Source of the DNA: an uncultured Ruminococcus sp.
GTDB taxonomy: Bacteria > Bacillota > Clostridia > Oscillospirales > Acutalibacteraceae
Direction of reading: 5' to 3'
Length of the DNA: 64,000 bases
NCBI GenBank assembly: GCA_902802985.1
Contig: CADCOE010000049.1
Span: 1-64,000, forward strand
The notes beneath the pieces are model-generated. The model was given only the letters and a program-made list of their open reading frames with translations, did not search any database and was not told the DNA's origin. Shown here piece after piece: positions 26,714-35,645 of the stretch. The stretch's first letter is position 1. Each line of letters begins with the position of its first letter. Made by a program: the position numbers and the translations under genes.

Positions 26714-28069
26714 TTATCCAAGGGATCTTGTACATTTCTTAACTTCTTGTTCGGTGATGTTCAATGAATCCTGAGATTTGGTATTGAAAATTTGTGCTGC
26801 AAAAACAGCATTGGAGGATTTATCTTGGACGTTTTCCAGCTGTATCAATGCTCTTTTGTCAAGATCACTCCATTCAAATTTTGTATAACGATATAAGATG
26901 AGAAGTTTATCTCCCAAAGATGCCGTACTGCTGTTCCATATATAAAAAGTAAGCTGACGGTTTTCTGCATCTGAAACTGCTGTTACTGCACCATTTTTCC
27001 ACTTATCAGGGATCATAAACGAATACCCATCATTGTAGTTGATGATCTCGCTCATTTTTGTTTGAAGGCTGTCATCACTGATAGAAAGCTGTTTCCAGGA
27101 GGTCAGGCTGCAAACCGTCGAGGCATCTTGATCGGTGGATGCTGCCATCTGTGTTACAACAGGGACTTCTATGATACCGTCATCGTCAATATCTCTGGAA
27201 CTGATGGCATCCTTCCTTGCCGTAACATTGGATGTTTTTCCGTCTTCGGTGATCTCCACCAAAGGATTGACCAGCATATTTTGCTTTGGGTTATAGTAAA
27301 TGATCTGTGTAGTAAGTATGTCGCCGCTTTTTTTGCTGTCAATCACAAGTCCTTTTTTGTACTTATCAATTTTTCCAAAAATAACATTGGCAAATTCCGT
27401 TACATCAGGATCGAGATTTAATGCTGACATTATACTGATAGGACGTTTTTCCTGCTCGGAATACTGATAAACCTTTGCTTGTGACGGTATTTTTGAGGTG
27501 CTGAGTGATAACAATATAATCTCATCTACCGAATCATCCGTAATGTCAGATACAATGATTTCACTGTAAGTTTCGTCAATGTCCATCTCTCGGACTGTTT
27601 CATTTTCAATAGAATATGCCGTAAGGTTCTTTTTATGAACATCATAGGTGCTCCATCCGATAATAATTTCATCTACACCATTACTGTCTATATCATCAAA
27701 AATAACTCTGTCAACACCTGTTCCCGTATTGGAAAAAGTACCAATACATTTCCACTTTTCATCTTCATAGGAGATGATGGACACATTAAGTTTTGCATCA
27801 CTTTCAGTGGAATAAAGTGCCACTGCATATTTTCGGTCATCGTTTTTTCGCATAATCACTGCCGAGCGATTATCTCCGTTCTGCGGATATTTCAAGGTAT
27901 AGCCGTTTCCTGCCTGCTCACTGATAATATCCTGTATCTTAGCTTCGTCGCCCGTGGCTCGAGGGGGTCTGAGCAGTGCATCATCTCCAAATCCTGCATC
28001 TGCACACCCGCTCAACAACATCAAAGCTGCCGATAGTACGACAAAAATTTTGAATTTATGTTGCTTCAT
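26714..28069 (-). CDS. Lipoprotein with FG-GAP/VCBS-like repeats
   Basis: A 451-residue secreted lipoprotein. The signal peptide ends in a lipobox LLSGC, with the lipidated cysteine near residue 22. The middle part has repeated calcium-loop-like blades (FDDIDSNGVDEIIIGW, SDITDDSVDEIILLS, SSRDIDDDGIIEVPVV), typical of VCBS/FG-GAP beta-propeller repeats; the C-terminal 130 residues show no known domain. It lies between trmB and the two-component genes on the same strand (gaps of 15 and 73 nt), which suggests a sensory or envelope role for the set. ATG 28069 is used rather than the TTG directly before it. Confidence 0.78.
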   Translation of the reverse strand: MKQHKFKIFVVLSAALMLLSGCADAGFGDDALLRPPRATGDEAKIQDIISEQAGNGYTLKYPQNGDNRSAVIMRKNDDRKYAVALYSTESDAKLNVSIISYEDEKWKCIGTFSNTGTGVDRVIFDDIDSNGVDEIIIGWSTYDVHKKNLTAYSIENETVREMDIDETYSEIIVSDITDDSVDEIILLSLSTSKIPSQAKVYQYSEQEKRPISIMSALNLDPDVTEFANVIFGKIDKYKKGLVIDSKKSGDILTTQIIYYNPKQNMLVNPLVEITEDGKTSNVTARKDAISSRDIDDDGIIEVPVVTQMAASTDQDASTVCSLTSWKQLSISDDSLQTKMSEIINYNDGYSFMIPDKWKNGAVTAVSDAENRQLTFYIWNSSTASLGDKLLILYRYTKFEWSDLDKRALIQLENVQDKSSNAVFAAQIFNTKSQDSLNITEQEVKKCTRSLG

Positions 28070-28084
28070 CAAATCAACTCACCT

Positions 28085-28756
28085 TTACTTTGTCGGCAGT
28101 TCCGACTTTTTTGCTATCAAAAATTTAATTTTAATTCCTTCATCTGAAAACATTTTTTCGTGTTCTGTCATAATATTATGCTCGTATCCTGATTGATGAA
28201 GATGATAAGTAATATATGTCACCTCAAAACCGCACTCTTTGAAATATTCCAAGCTTTCTTCAAACAATTCATCATCATCTGTTTTAAAGTGTATCTCTCC
28301 GTCATCCGCAAGAAATACGCGGTATTTCATCAACTGACGAGGATGAGTCAGTCTGCGTTTTTTATGCTTGGTACGAGGCCACGGATTACAAAAATTAATA
28401 TATATTCTGTCTGCTGTATCTTTTTCGTCAAGAATGAGATCAATTCGTTCAATATTATGTGCTGTTAAAAGAACATTTTCCGGCTTGGCATGATGCTCGT
28501 CAAAAACTGCAGAAACTTTTCTTCTTGCCAAACCAAGCATTTCAAACTTAATATCAACAGCAAGATAATTAACTTCTGGATGCATATAGGCAGCCTGCGA
28601 AATAAAGCCCCCTTTCCCACAGCCAAGTTCTATATGGAATGGCTGCTTGCTTGGGAACTGTTCGTGCCATTTTCCTTTTATTTCATTGGGATTTTTAATA
28701 AAAAAGTCACTTGCTTCCAACTCGGGTTTTGCCCACGGTTTATGTCTTATTCTCAT
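28085..28756 (-). CDS. trmB: tRNA (guanine-N7-)-methyltransferase
   Basis: TrmB methylates G46 in the tRNA variable loop. The 223-residue protein starts with the family-typical [13 protein letters not shown] at 28756 (an ATG at 28780 would add eight unrelated residues with a ribosome site too close). The SAM loop is [12 protein letters not shown], the acidic motif is YLAVDIKFE, and the catalytic region is [17 protein letters not shown]. It precedes the lipoprotein gene by 15 nt. Confidence 0.93.
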   Translation of the reverse strand: MRIRHKPWAKPELEASDFFIKNPNEIKGKWHEQFPSKQPFHIELGCGKGGFISQAAYMHPEVNYLAVDIKFEMLGLARRKVSAVFDEHHAKPENVLLTAHNIERIDLILDEKDTADRIYINFCNPWPRTKHKKRRLTHPRQLMKYRVFLADDGEIHFKTDDDELFEESLEYFKECGFEVTYITYHLHQSGYEHNIMTEHEKMFSDEGIKIKFLIAKKSELPTK

Positions 28757-28957
28757 AAAACCACTCTTTCTATCGTCCATTACCTCATTTTTGTTTATGA
28801 AAGAACTGCTGCGTTAGTCAGTTTACCATTCAGGAAAAACTCCATCTTCCAAAAAACTCAATAATCTTTTTATGAGGTCTCTTGATAATTAAACTCCACT
28901 TTATTATAAACCATTAACGGCAGTTTGTCGATAACTTTTTATCAATTTTTGAATGAC

Positions 28958-29004
28958 AAAAAAATTATGCTGTCGAGCTATCAATCAGCCCGACAGCATA
29001 ATTT
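28958..29004. terminator. Bidirectional terminator after the small membrane protein gene
   Basis: A perfect 14-bp stem (AAATTATGCTGTCG / CGACAGCATAATTT) followed on the minus strand by T7. It overlaps the last codon of the 29003 gene. The rest of 28757-28957 has no gene, only weak minus-strand promoter signals. Confidence 0.9.
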
Positions 29005-29485
29005 AATCTTCCAACACACACATTACAATGAACAGCAAACTCACCAGCATAAAAGCAAAGAAAAATGATACTAAACCTACAATAATTAAATTAAATATGG
29101 TTACAGTAATAGGATTTACGGAAATTGCCAAAAATCCTGCCAATATCGTTCCTAAAATACCAAAAAACAATCCTCCTATATTTTTTCTGATACATAGTGT
29201 CAATCTTGATCTGCTTTCTGAAAAAAGTGCGGATACCAGCACAACAGTCAGTATAATTATTCCTGTTATCAGCGCAGTCAACATACCAAAATAAACTGCG
29301 GTAAGCAAACCTACACTAAACAACAAAACAGTAATTGCTGCAAAAACAATTCCTGCTATAATACCCACAAGTACCATTATTCCTGTCATACATTTGCCGC
29401 AGCCTCTTTTCCCTCTGTCAATGTGACAAGTGTTGTCATAATTACATAACATTTTATTCAACTCCCTTATAACATTTTCAAACAA
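29003..29485 (-). CDS. Small integral membrane protein of unknown function
   Basis: 160 residues. A short N terminus contains a cysteine-rich patch (RGKRGCGKC) before the first of four hydrophobic helices (about residues 33-58, 60-88, 100-125 and 130-157). No family recognised. A TATAAT lies upstream at 29528-29533 with a weak -35, divergent from map. A monocistronic unit, ending inside its own terminator. Confidence 0.7.
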   Translation of the reverse strand: MFENVIRELNKMLCNYDNTCHIDRGKRGCGKCMTGIMVLVGIIAGIVFAAITVLLFSVGLLTAVYFGMLTALITGIIILTVVLVSALFSESRSRLTLCIRKNIGGLFFGILGTILAGFLAISVNPITVTIFNLIIVGLVSFFFAFMLVSLLFIVMCVLED

Positions 29486-29565
29486 AGTTTTTGATTTTGA
29501 AATACATCTATGATGTGTTACATTAACATTATACTCACCTATCAGTATTTTGACATAAATTTATA

Positions 29566-29594
29566 TTTACATTTTGCAGTTAGAGGTGTATAAT
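29566..29594 (+). promoter_or_regulatory. map promoter
   Basis: TTTACA (29566-29571), 17-bp spacer, TATAAT (29589-29594), 38 nt before the start codon. Confidence 0.7.
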
Positions 29595-29632
29595 TACTGT
29601 ATGATAACTTTATAAGAAAAGAAGGATAGGAT

Positions 29633-30508
29633 ATGAGCAGTAAACTCGGACGAAACGACCCTTGTTGGTGCGGCAGTGGGAAAAAATACAAAAAATGCCA
29701 CCAACAGTTTGATGAAAAAATTAATCATTATGCTGTTATGGGACATGAAGTCCCTGACCACAGTATTATTAAAACGCCCGAACAAATCGAAGGTATACGT
29801 GAAAGTGCCAAAATTAACATTGCTGTACTTGACTACGTTGCCGAAAATATTCGCATAGGTATGACAACAGAAGAAATTGACAAACTGGTTTATGAAAAAA
29901 CAACCGAATTGGGCGGTATCCCTGCTCCATTGAATTACAATGAATTTCCCAAAAGTGTTTGCACCTCCATCAACGAGGTCGTTTGCCACGGCATCCCCTC
30001 GAATGATGTGATACTGAAAGACGGTGATATTATCAATGTTGATGTTTCTACCATCTACAATGGTTATTTTTCCGATTCGTCAAGAATGTTTTGCATAGGA
30101 AACATCGGCGAAGAAAAAAAACGGTTGGTCGATGTCACAAAAGAATGTGTCAAAAAAGGATTGGAAATGGTAAAACCTTGGACATTTTTAGGAGATATGG
30201 GACAAGCAGTTCACGAACACGCTGTGAAAAATGGTTATTCTGTGGTCCGTGAAATCGGAGGTCATGGTGTTGGTTTAAAATTTCACGAAGACCCTTGGGT
30301 AAGCTATGTTTCCAAAGCCGGCGAAGGAATGCTGCTCGTTCCCGGTATGATATTTACAATAGAACCAATGGTAAATATGGGGACCGACAAAGTCTTTGTT
30401 GATAAAAACGATGAATGGACAATTTATACCGCTGACAAAAAACCTTCTGCTCAATGGGAAATTATGGTACTTGTCACTGAGGAAGATCACGAAGTCCTCG
30501 CTTATTAA
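29633..30508 (+). CDS. map: Methionine aminopeptidase with N-terminal SEC-C zinc motif
   Basis: Removes initiator methionine from nascent proteins. The 291-residue protein begins with a SEC-C motif (GRNDPCWCGSGKKYKKCH, residues 6-23), the zinc and ribosome-binding tail known from SecA, here fused to a type I catalytic core. Metal ligands are in NVDVSTIYNGYFSDSS, GHGVG...FHEDPWV and FTIEPM, and the histidine in VVCHGIP is present. It is monocistronic between its own promoter and a strong terminator. Confidence 0.95.
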   Translation: MSSKLGRNDPCWCGSGKKYKKCHQQFDEKINHYAVMGHEVPDHSIIKTPEQIEGIRESAKINIAVLDYVAENIRIGMTTEEIDKLVYEKTTELGGIPAPLNYNEFPKSVCTSINEVVCHGIPSNDVILKDGDIINVDVSTIYNGYFSDSSRMFCIGNIGEEKKRLVDVTKECVKKGLEMVKPWTFLGDMGQAVHEHAVKNGYSVVREIGGHGVGLKFHEDPWVSYVSKAGEGMLLVPGMIFTIEPMVNMGTDKVFVDKNDEWTIYTADKKPSAQWEIMVLVTEEDHEVLAY

Positions 30509-30518
30509 ATTGATTAAA

Positions 30519-30575
30519 AATATCGAAAAAGCAGTCCGCCAACATTTACTGCCGACGGACTGCTTTTTCGATATT
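30519..30575. terminator. Strong bidirectional terminator
   Basis: A perfect 20-bp stem (30519-30538 with 30556-30575) with AAAAA/TTTTT inside the stem, between convergent map and the kinase-like gene. Confidence 0.92.
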
Positions 30576-30609
30576 GCTTAATATTTTGGAGGGTTTGACA
30601 TAGTCTTGA

Positions 30610-31353
30610 TTATTGCCAGTCAACAACATCTACCCATTTCTTCAAGAATTCTTCTTCTTCAGGAATACTCTTGACCAGCTGAGATGCCGCTACAATCGGA
30701 AGCCATTGCTGAACATACTGTTTTGCAGTATCACTCTTTTCGCAGAACATTCCCATATACATATCAGCAATTTTTTTGTCTTTTAACGCAAAAAGCAAGT
30801 ATGTCCTTGCTGCATCTGCTGAAGCATTTCCCTGCGTTGCATGGGACCAGTCGATGATATGCGGTTTTCCCTCTTTGTCGATAATGATATTACTTGGGTT
30901 AAAATCCCCGTGACAAAGCTTGTTGTGCTTTGGCATACCGTCAAGGCGTGTGTGCAGTTCATAGCGAATTGTTGCGTCTAATTTGCCGTTTAAACTGGAA
31001 ATTTTTCGGTTCATCTTATCTTTCAGTTTATTAAGGAGCGGTGCTTTTTTTTCCTGTACCTTGAGCTGAAGGTCTACAAAATCACTCATATATTTTTCTA
31101 TATTATCGGGATCTTCTTCCATAATCTGAGCAAGAGTCTTACCATCTACATACTCCATTGTGATTGCCCATTCTCCATCAATAACAGAAACAGCCTTGAG
31201 TGCAGGAATCGGAAGTCCTGTTTCTTCTACTCTGGACTGATTAAGTGCTTCATTCAGAATATCGGACTTTGGAAATTTCTTTGAAAAAACCTTTACTGCG
31301 TTATCACCGTCACGATATATTGTTTTCTCGACTCGTTTTGAAATTACATCCAT
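30610..31353 (-). CDS. Aminoglycoside phosphotransferase-fold small-molecule kinase
   Basis: A 247-residue protein with the APH/choline-kinase fold: the catalytic loop is CHGDFNPSNIII and the metal-binding DFG equivalent is HIIDWSHA. The N-terminal lobe keeps a lysine (NAVKVFSKKF) and a hinge ITMEYVDGKTL. It resembles the TIGR02172-type family of anaerobes, of unknown substrate. There is nothing to suggest drug resistance in the context. GGGG lies about 10 nt upstream of ATG 31353. Monocistronic. Confidence 0.75.
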   Translation of the reverse strand: MDVISKRVEKTIYRDGDNAVKVFSKKFPKSDILNEALNQSRVEETGLPIPALKAVSVIDGEWAITMEYVDGKTLAQIMEEDPDNIEKYMSDFVDLQLKVQEKKAPLLNKLKDKMNRKISSLNGKLDATIRYELHTRLDGMPKHNKLCHGDFNPSNIIIDKEGKPHIIDWSHATQGNASADAARTYLLFALKDKKIADMYMGMFCEKSDTAKQYVQQWLPIVAASQLVKSIPEEEEFLKKWVDVVDWQ

Positions 31354-31767
31354 TATGAAATGCCCCTTTCGGTGTGAATTAAAAGTTATCGTTTTATCAA
31401 CTATTTAACTTGGCTATATTATACAACTATTTTTGAATAAAGTATACGTTAATTTTGTTGGAATTTTTGTGTAATTTTTTAGTCAAATAGACAAATTGAC
31501 TATTTTTTAACATTGAATATGTTTTTTTTGGTTAAATATACAAATAAGGGTGAAATATCAGAAAATACTTTTAATGAATTTTTATCGTTTTCCATCCTGC
31601 AAAAATCGATTTTTTCTTCGCAAAAACACTGGAATCCATCAAACTCTATTCAAAAATTTTGCAATATGGCACTCTGAAAATGTTATTAATGTCACTACTG
31701 CTTGAAAACAAGCAACGGAAATGGTATGATATGAAGGATATGAAATTTTTATGCGATGGTGAATAAA
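31354..31767. other. AT-rich divergent intergenic region
   Basis: 414 bp with no gene. Contents: a TATAAT on the minus strand at 31418-31423 for the kinase-like gene; an inverted repeat TAGTCAA (31480-31486) / TTGACTA (31496-31502); and the plus-strand ABC-F promoter at 31702-31730. The rest is homopolymeric A/T-rich DNA with no further structure seen. Confidence 0.6.
31702..31730 (+). promoter_or_regulatory. Promoter of the ABC-F gene
   Basis: TTGAAA (31702-31707), 17-bp spacer, TATGAT (31725-31730), each one mismatch from consensus, about 38 nt before the chosen start. No leader peptide or attenuator of the antibiotic-inducible type is seen. Confidence 0.65.
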
Positions 31768-33675
31768 ATGGCAACTGTAACTGTAAATCAGCTTTCAATG
31801 GAATTTGGAGAAAGAGTTCTCTTTGACAATATGAGTTTTGAAGTCCAGGAGGGGGATCGTATTGGTTTGATTGGTGTCAACGGCTGCGGTAAAACCACCC
31901 TTTTTAAGCTTCTGACAGGCGAATACACTCCCTCCACAGGAAATATTGTTATCCATAAAAATACCTCTATAGGATATATGGAACAACACGTATGTCGAAA
32001 TTTGGAGCGTTCTGCCTATGATGAGGTAATGACCATTTTTGCCGATTTGACAGAAATGGAAAAAGAACTGGAAACTCTTCACACGGCAATTAATAGTAAT
32101 TGCGATAATCTTGATCAACTTGTTGAACGGCAAGCATTTCTTAATGATGAATTTGCAAGGTTGGGTGGTCTTACGTGCCGTGCAAGGGCCAGATCGGCAC
32201 TTCTTGGACTTGGGTTTGACGATGAAAAAATGCAGCTACCCATAAAGTCCCTCAGCGGCGGACAGCGTGCAAAACTACAGTTAACCAAACTCCTTTTATG
32301 TGGGGCAAATTTCCTGTTGCTGGACGAACCAACTAACCATCTCGATACACAGGCCGTTGAATGGTTGGAGGAATATCTCATCAATTCAAAATGTGCTTAT
32401 CTTGTCATTTCTCACGACAGATACTTTCTCGATAAAACTACCAACAGAACATTTGAATTGGAAAACAAAAAAATGACCTCCTACAAAGGGAATTATTCTG
32501 CCTATCTGCCACAAAAAGCCGAACGTGAGCTTGCTGTGCAGCGGGTTTATGACAATACAATAAGAGAAATCAATCGTCTTGAAGGTATCATTGAACAACA
32601 GCGTAGATGGAACCGTGAAAAAAATATTAAAACAGCTGAAAGCAAACAAAAAATAGTCGATAAGCTTACTGAAAGTCTGCAAAAACCGGAAAATGCTCCG
32701 GAAGCAATGAAGTTCAGCCTCGGCATCAAAAACCGCAGCGGTGACGATGTTTTATCTGTAGAACAGCTCGCCCTTGAATTTGACGGTATTCCCCTGTTTG
32801 AAAATGTTTCAATGGAAATACACCGTGGAGAACGTATCTTTATTCTAGGTCCCAATGGCTGTGGAAAAACCTCTTTGATAAAAACGCTGCTTGGAAAATA
32901 TACCGCTCAAAATGGCAGAATACGTTTTGGTACGGAAGTAAAGATCGGCTATTATGACCAGATACAAACAGGTATGGACAGCAGCAAAACCGTTTTTGAA
33001 GAACTTTCGGATACTTTTCCGTCTATGACCAATACAGAAATCAGAAGCACATTGGCTCGATTTCTTTTTAAAAATGACGATGTATTCAAAAAATTATCGG
33101 CACTCAGCGGCGGTGAACGTGCCAAAGTTTTATTGACAGAATTGATGCTGGCAGGAGATAATTTTCTTCTGCTGGATGAGCCGACCAATCATCTCGATAT
33201 TAATTCGTGTGAAGCTTTGCAGAATGCATTGCTTGACTATGAAGGAACACTGTTGATCGTTTCTCATGATCGTTATCTGATAAACAGTATTGCAGACAAA
33301 ATTTTTTATCTTACGCCAAAAGGTATTCAGGTGTTTGAAGGAAATTATGAGGATTTTCTCAAAAAATTCCAACCATTTAAAGAACTGCCAAAAACAAAAG
33401 AAGAAAAACCAACCAAACAAGCAGAATATAAAAACAAAAAAGAACGAGATGCCCAAAGAAGAAAGGCTCGTGCCCGGATTGCCAAACTGGAATTGGAAAT
33501 TTCTGAACAAGAGGATATGATCACCCAACTGAATAGCAGTCTGAACGATCCCAATATATCCTGCGATTATGAAAAAACACTCAAAGTTACCGAAAATATC
33601 GACAAAATGCAGCAAATACTTGATTCTCTATATGAAGAGTGGGAACAGTTGTCAGAGTTTTTGGAAGAGGATTAA
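31768..33675 (+). CDS. ABC-F family ATPase
   Basis: A 635-residue soluble protein with two ABC domains and no membrane segments. Walker A motifs are GVNGCGKT (near residue 37) and GPNGCGKT (near residue 365), signatures are LSGGQRAKL and LSGGERAKV, and Walker B appears twice as LLLDEPTNHLD. The linker between them (about residues 235-300) is a charged helical P-site tRNA-interaction motif, and a coiled-coil C-terminal extension (about 545-635) is present, as in Uup/YdiF-type housekeeping ABC-Fs. ATG 31768 has GGTG 6 nt upstream; an ATG at 31756 is also possible. Ribosome-associated translation factor is the likely role. Confidence 0.9.
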   Translation: MATVTVNQLSMEFGERVLFDNMSFEVQEGDRIGLIGVNGCGKTTLFKLLTGEYTPSTGNIVIHKNTSIGYMEQHVCRNLERSAYDEVMTIFADLTEMEKELETLHTAINSNCDNLDQLVERQAFLNDEFARLGGLTCRARARSALLGLGFDDEKMQLPIKSLSGGQRAKLQLTKLLLCGANFLLLDEPTNHLDTQAVEWLEEYLINSKCAYLVISHDRYFLDKTTNRTFELENKKMTSYKGNYSAYLPQKAERELAVQRVYDNTIREINRLEGIIEQQRRWNREKNIKTAESKQKIVDKLTESLQKPENAPEAMKFSLGIKNRSGDDVLSVEQLALEFDGIPLFENVSMEIHRGERIFILGPNGCGKTSLIKTLLGKYTAQNGRIRFGTEVKIGYYDQIQTGMDSSKTVFEELSDTFPSMTNTEIRSTLARFLFKNDDVFKKLSALSGGERAKVLLTELMLAGDNFLLLDEPTNHLDINSCEALQNALLDYEGTLLIVSHDRYLINSIADKIFYLTPKGIQVFEGNYEDFLKKFQPFKELPKTKEEKPTKQAEYKNKKERDAQRRKARARIAKLELEISEQEDMITQLNSSLNDPNISCDYEKTLKVTENIDKMQQILDSLYEEWEQLSEFLEED

Positions 33676-33681
33676 CATAAA

Positions 33682-33708
33682 AAACACACCGTTTTTAGCG
33701 GTGTGTTT
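33682..33708. terminator. Bidirectional terminator between ABC-F and HPr-like genes
   Basis: A 10-bp stem AAACACACCG / CGGTGTGTTT with a short T-rich loop. The T-run is best on the minus strand. Confidence 0.8.
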
Positions 33709-33722
33709 CGGCAAATCAAATA

Positions 33723-33974
33723 TTAATGATCAAATTCAGCATCGTAAAGATACGGTTCTATATCCTGTTTGAATTCCTCGGGTGCGTCCTGATCGGGAAT
33801 TTCAAGCATAATGGGTTGAGAAATATCAAGACTAATAATTCCAATAAGTGAATGGGCGTCTATTGTATAAATGTCCGAAATTAAATTAATCTTCAAAGTA
33901 TCATACTTGGCTGTCATAACAACAAAATCTTTCACATTTGAAAGTTCTTTCAGGAAAATTTTTGCTCTGTACAT
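33723..33974 (-). CDS. HPr-like protein lacking the phosphorylation histidine
   Basis: An 83-residue protein whose segment VKDFVVMTAKYD...DAHSLIGIISLDISQPIMLEI follows the HPr fold (helix 1, strands, regulatory Ser helix: compare KSIMGVMSL of PTS HPr). The active-site loop GLHARPA with His15 is missing; the N terminus goes straight from strand 1 into helix 1. Such HPr-like paralogues are widespread in Clostridia with unknown function. It is probably not a sugar-PTS phosphocarrier. Monocistronic, divergent from mtaB. Confidence 0.65.
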   Translation of the reverse strand: MYRAKIFLKELSNVKDFVVMTAKYDTLKINLISDIYTIDAHSLIGIISLDISQPIMLEIPDQDAPEEFKQDIEPYLYDAEFDH

Positions 33975-34101
33975 TTTTTAAGCCCTCACTTTTACTGGAT
34001 AATATAGATTGATGAGTTCCATCATACGCAACTCAAAATATGCTACCATTTTAACAGTATTTTTTTATCAGGTCAATGTTTTTTAAAAAAATAAAATTTG
34101 A

Positions 34102-34143
34102 TTGAAAAACTTTGGATGTCAAAATTATAATTTGACAACATCC
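34102..34143 (+). promoter_or_regulatory. mtaB promoter overlapped by an inverted repeat
   Basis: TTGAAA (34102-34107), 18-bp spacer, TATAAT (34126-34131). An inverted repeat TGTCAAA (34117-34123) / TTTGACA (34131-34137), widened by GGATGT (34114-34119) and ACATCC (34138-34143), is centred on the -10, so it may be an operator. Confidence 0.5.
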
Positions 34144-34188
34144 ATATAATTTTTGGTAAATTCGTACAAATAGAAAGGGACGATTTTT

Positions 34189-35484
34189 ATGAACGTTAAA
34201 ATCATTACTCTCGGTTGTAAAGTTAATCAGTTTGAATCACAAGCTATGTTCAAAGATTTGATTGAAAACGGTTTTGAATTGGTTGACGACAACTCCCCCG
34301 CTGATATTTCCATCATTAATTCGTGTGCTGTGACACAAGTCAGCGAACAAAAAGCAATTAAATTAATTCACAGACTTCGCCGGGAAACACCCGATACCGT
34401 TATCGTACTGACCGGATGTATGGCACAAGCTTTTCCAAAATCGGGAAATCAACTGCCCGAAATCGATATTGTTCTGGGCAATAAACGACGTTCTGATTTA
34501 ATTCCTGTCTTGAAACAGTATCTCAACGAAAAAACTCGTCTGACCTATGTAGAGGATTATGCCAAAAAAGATGACTATGAAAGTCTTGATGTACAAAAAT
34601 TCGTTAATCGTACCAGAGCATTTCTAAAAATTGAAGACGGCTGTAATCGGTTTTGCTCCTACTGCATTATTCCTTATGCGAGAGGCAGAGTACGCTCCTG
34701 TTCACTAGAATATATTAAACAGGAAATCATTGCCTTTACCCATAATGGCTATCGTGAAATCGTGATTATTGGTATCAATCTCTCTTCTTTCGGTACTGAC
34801 AATGGTTTGCGATTTGTTGATGCGGTAACCACTGCTTGTGAAACAGCAGACGTCCGAATCAGACTGGGATCTCTTGAACCGGAATCAATGACCCTTGAAA
34901 CACTCAAAACCTTTGCCCAACACAGCAATTTCTGTCCTCATTTTCACCTTTCTTTGCAAAGTGGCTGCAACGATACTTTGAAAAGAATGAATCGTCATTA
35001 CACCACCGAAGAATATTCCGAAATCGTTGACAATATCAGAAAAGTTTTTGATAATCCTTCAATTACAACCGATGTTATGGTAGGATTTGCCGGAGAAACA
35101 GATGAAGAATTCCAGCAATCAATGGCTTTTGTAGAAAAAATTGGCTTTGCAAAGGTGCATATTTTCCCTTATTCCAGACGTGAGGGAACAGTTGCCGACA
35201 AAGCACCGGATCAGGTTCCGCCAAACATTAAGAAAGAACGTGCCTCCAGAATGGCCGAGACTGCTAAAAAATCACGAAAAAAATTTCTTAAAAAACAGAT
35301 CGGACGAGTCGAAAAAGTCTTGATCGAATCCAGAAATAAAAACGGCAAATATGAGGGCTATACGATGAATTATACACTTGTGTATGTCAATACCGATGAA
35401 AGTCATATTAATCAAATTGTTGATGTATTGATAACGGATTGTACAGATGATTTTTGTTATGGGGAAATCGTAAAGTATAATTGA
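34189..35484 (+). CDS. mtaB: tRNA N6-threonylcarbamoyladenosine methylthiotransferase
   Basis: Radical-SAM enzyme of 431 residues that converts t6A37 to ms2t6A37 in tRNAs reading ANN codons. N-terminal cluster cysteines are in TLGCKVNQFE, NSCAVTQ and TGCMAQ; the radical-SAM triad is CNRFCSYC followed by IIPYARGRVRS; a TRAM-like domain ends the protein. The LGCKVNQ start is characteristic of MtaB rather than MiaB or RimO. Monocistronic, ending before a hairpin terminator. Confidence 0.92.
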   Translation: MNVKIITLGCKVNQFESQAMFKDLIENGFELVDDNSPADISIINSCAVTQVSEQKAIKLIHRLRRETPDTVIVLTGCMAQAFPKSGNQLPEIDIVLGNKRRSDLIPVLKQYLNEKTRLTYVEDYAKKDDYESLDVQKFVNRTRAFLKIEDGCNRFCSYCIIPYARGRVRSCSLEYIKQEIIAFTHNGYREIVIIGINLSSFGTDNGLRFVDAVTTACETADVRIRLGSLEPESMTLETLKTFAQHSNFCPHFHLSLQSGCNDTLKRMNRHYTTEEYSEIVDNIRKVFDNPSITTDVMVGFAGETDEEFQQSMAFVEKIGFAKVHIFPYSRREGTVADKAPDQVPPNIKKERASRMAETAKKSRKKFLKKQIGRVEKVLIESRNKNGKYEGYTMNYTLVYVNTDESHINQIVDVLITDCTDDFCYGEIVKYN

Positions 35485-35511
35485 TATTGTCAGTTTAAAC
35501 ATAAAATGTAG

Positions 35512-35541
35512 GAGGGTTGACTTATCGGTCTGCCCTCTTTT
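35512..35541 (+). terminator. mtaB terminator
   Basis: GAGGG (35512-35516) pairs with CCCTC (35533-35537), with inner GAC/GTC pairing, followed by TTTT. Confidence 0.6.
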
Positions 35542-35581
35542 CATTTTCTTTTGTCAGATCAGCATTATTTCCTTGATACAC

Positions 35582-35622
35582 AAAATGAGAGAAAACAACC
35601 GGATGTTGCTTTCTCTCATTTT
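35582..35622. terminator. Terminator after the giant surface protein operon
   Basis: A 13-bp stem AAAATGAGAGAAA / TTTCTCTCATTTT extended by AAC/GTT, with T-runs on both strands. It lies 24 nt beyond the stop of the giant gene. Confidence 0.85.
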
Positions 35623-35645
35623 TTAATTGCTGTTATTTACTGTTC

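Noticed and set aside
31756-31767. ATG at 31756 as start of the ABC-F gene
   Set aside because: The nearest AGGA is about 18 nt away, while GGTG is 6 nt before the ATG at 31768. It remains possible.
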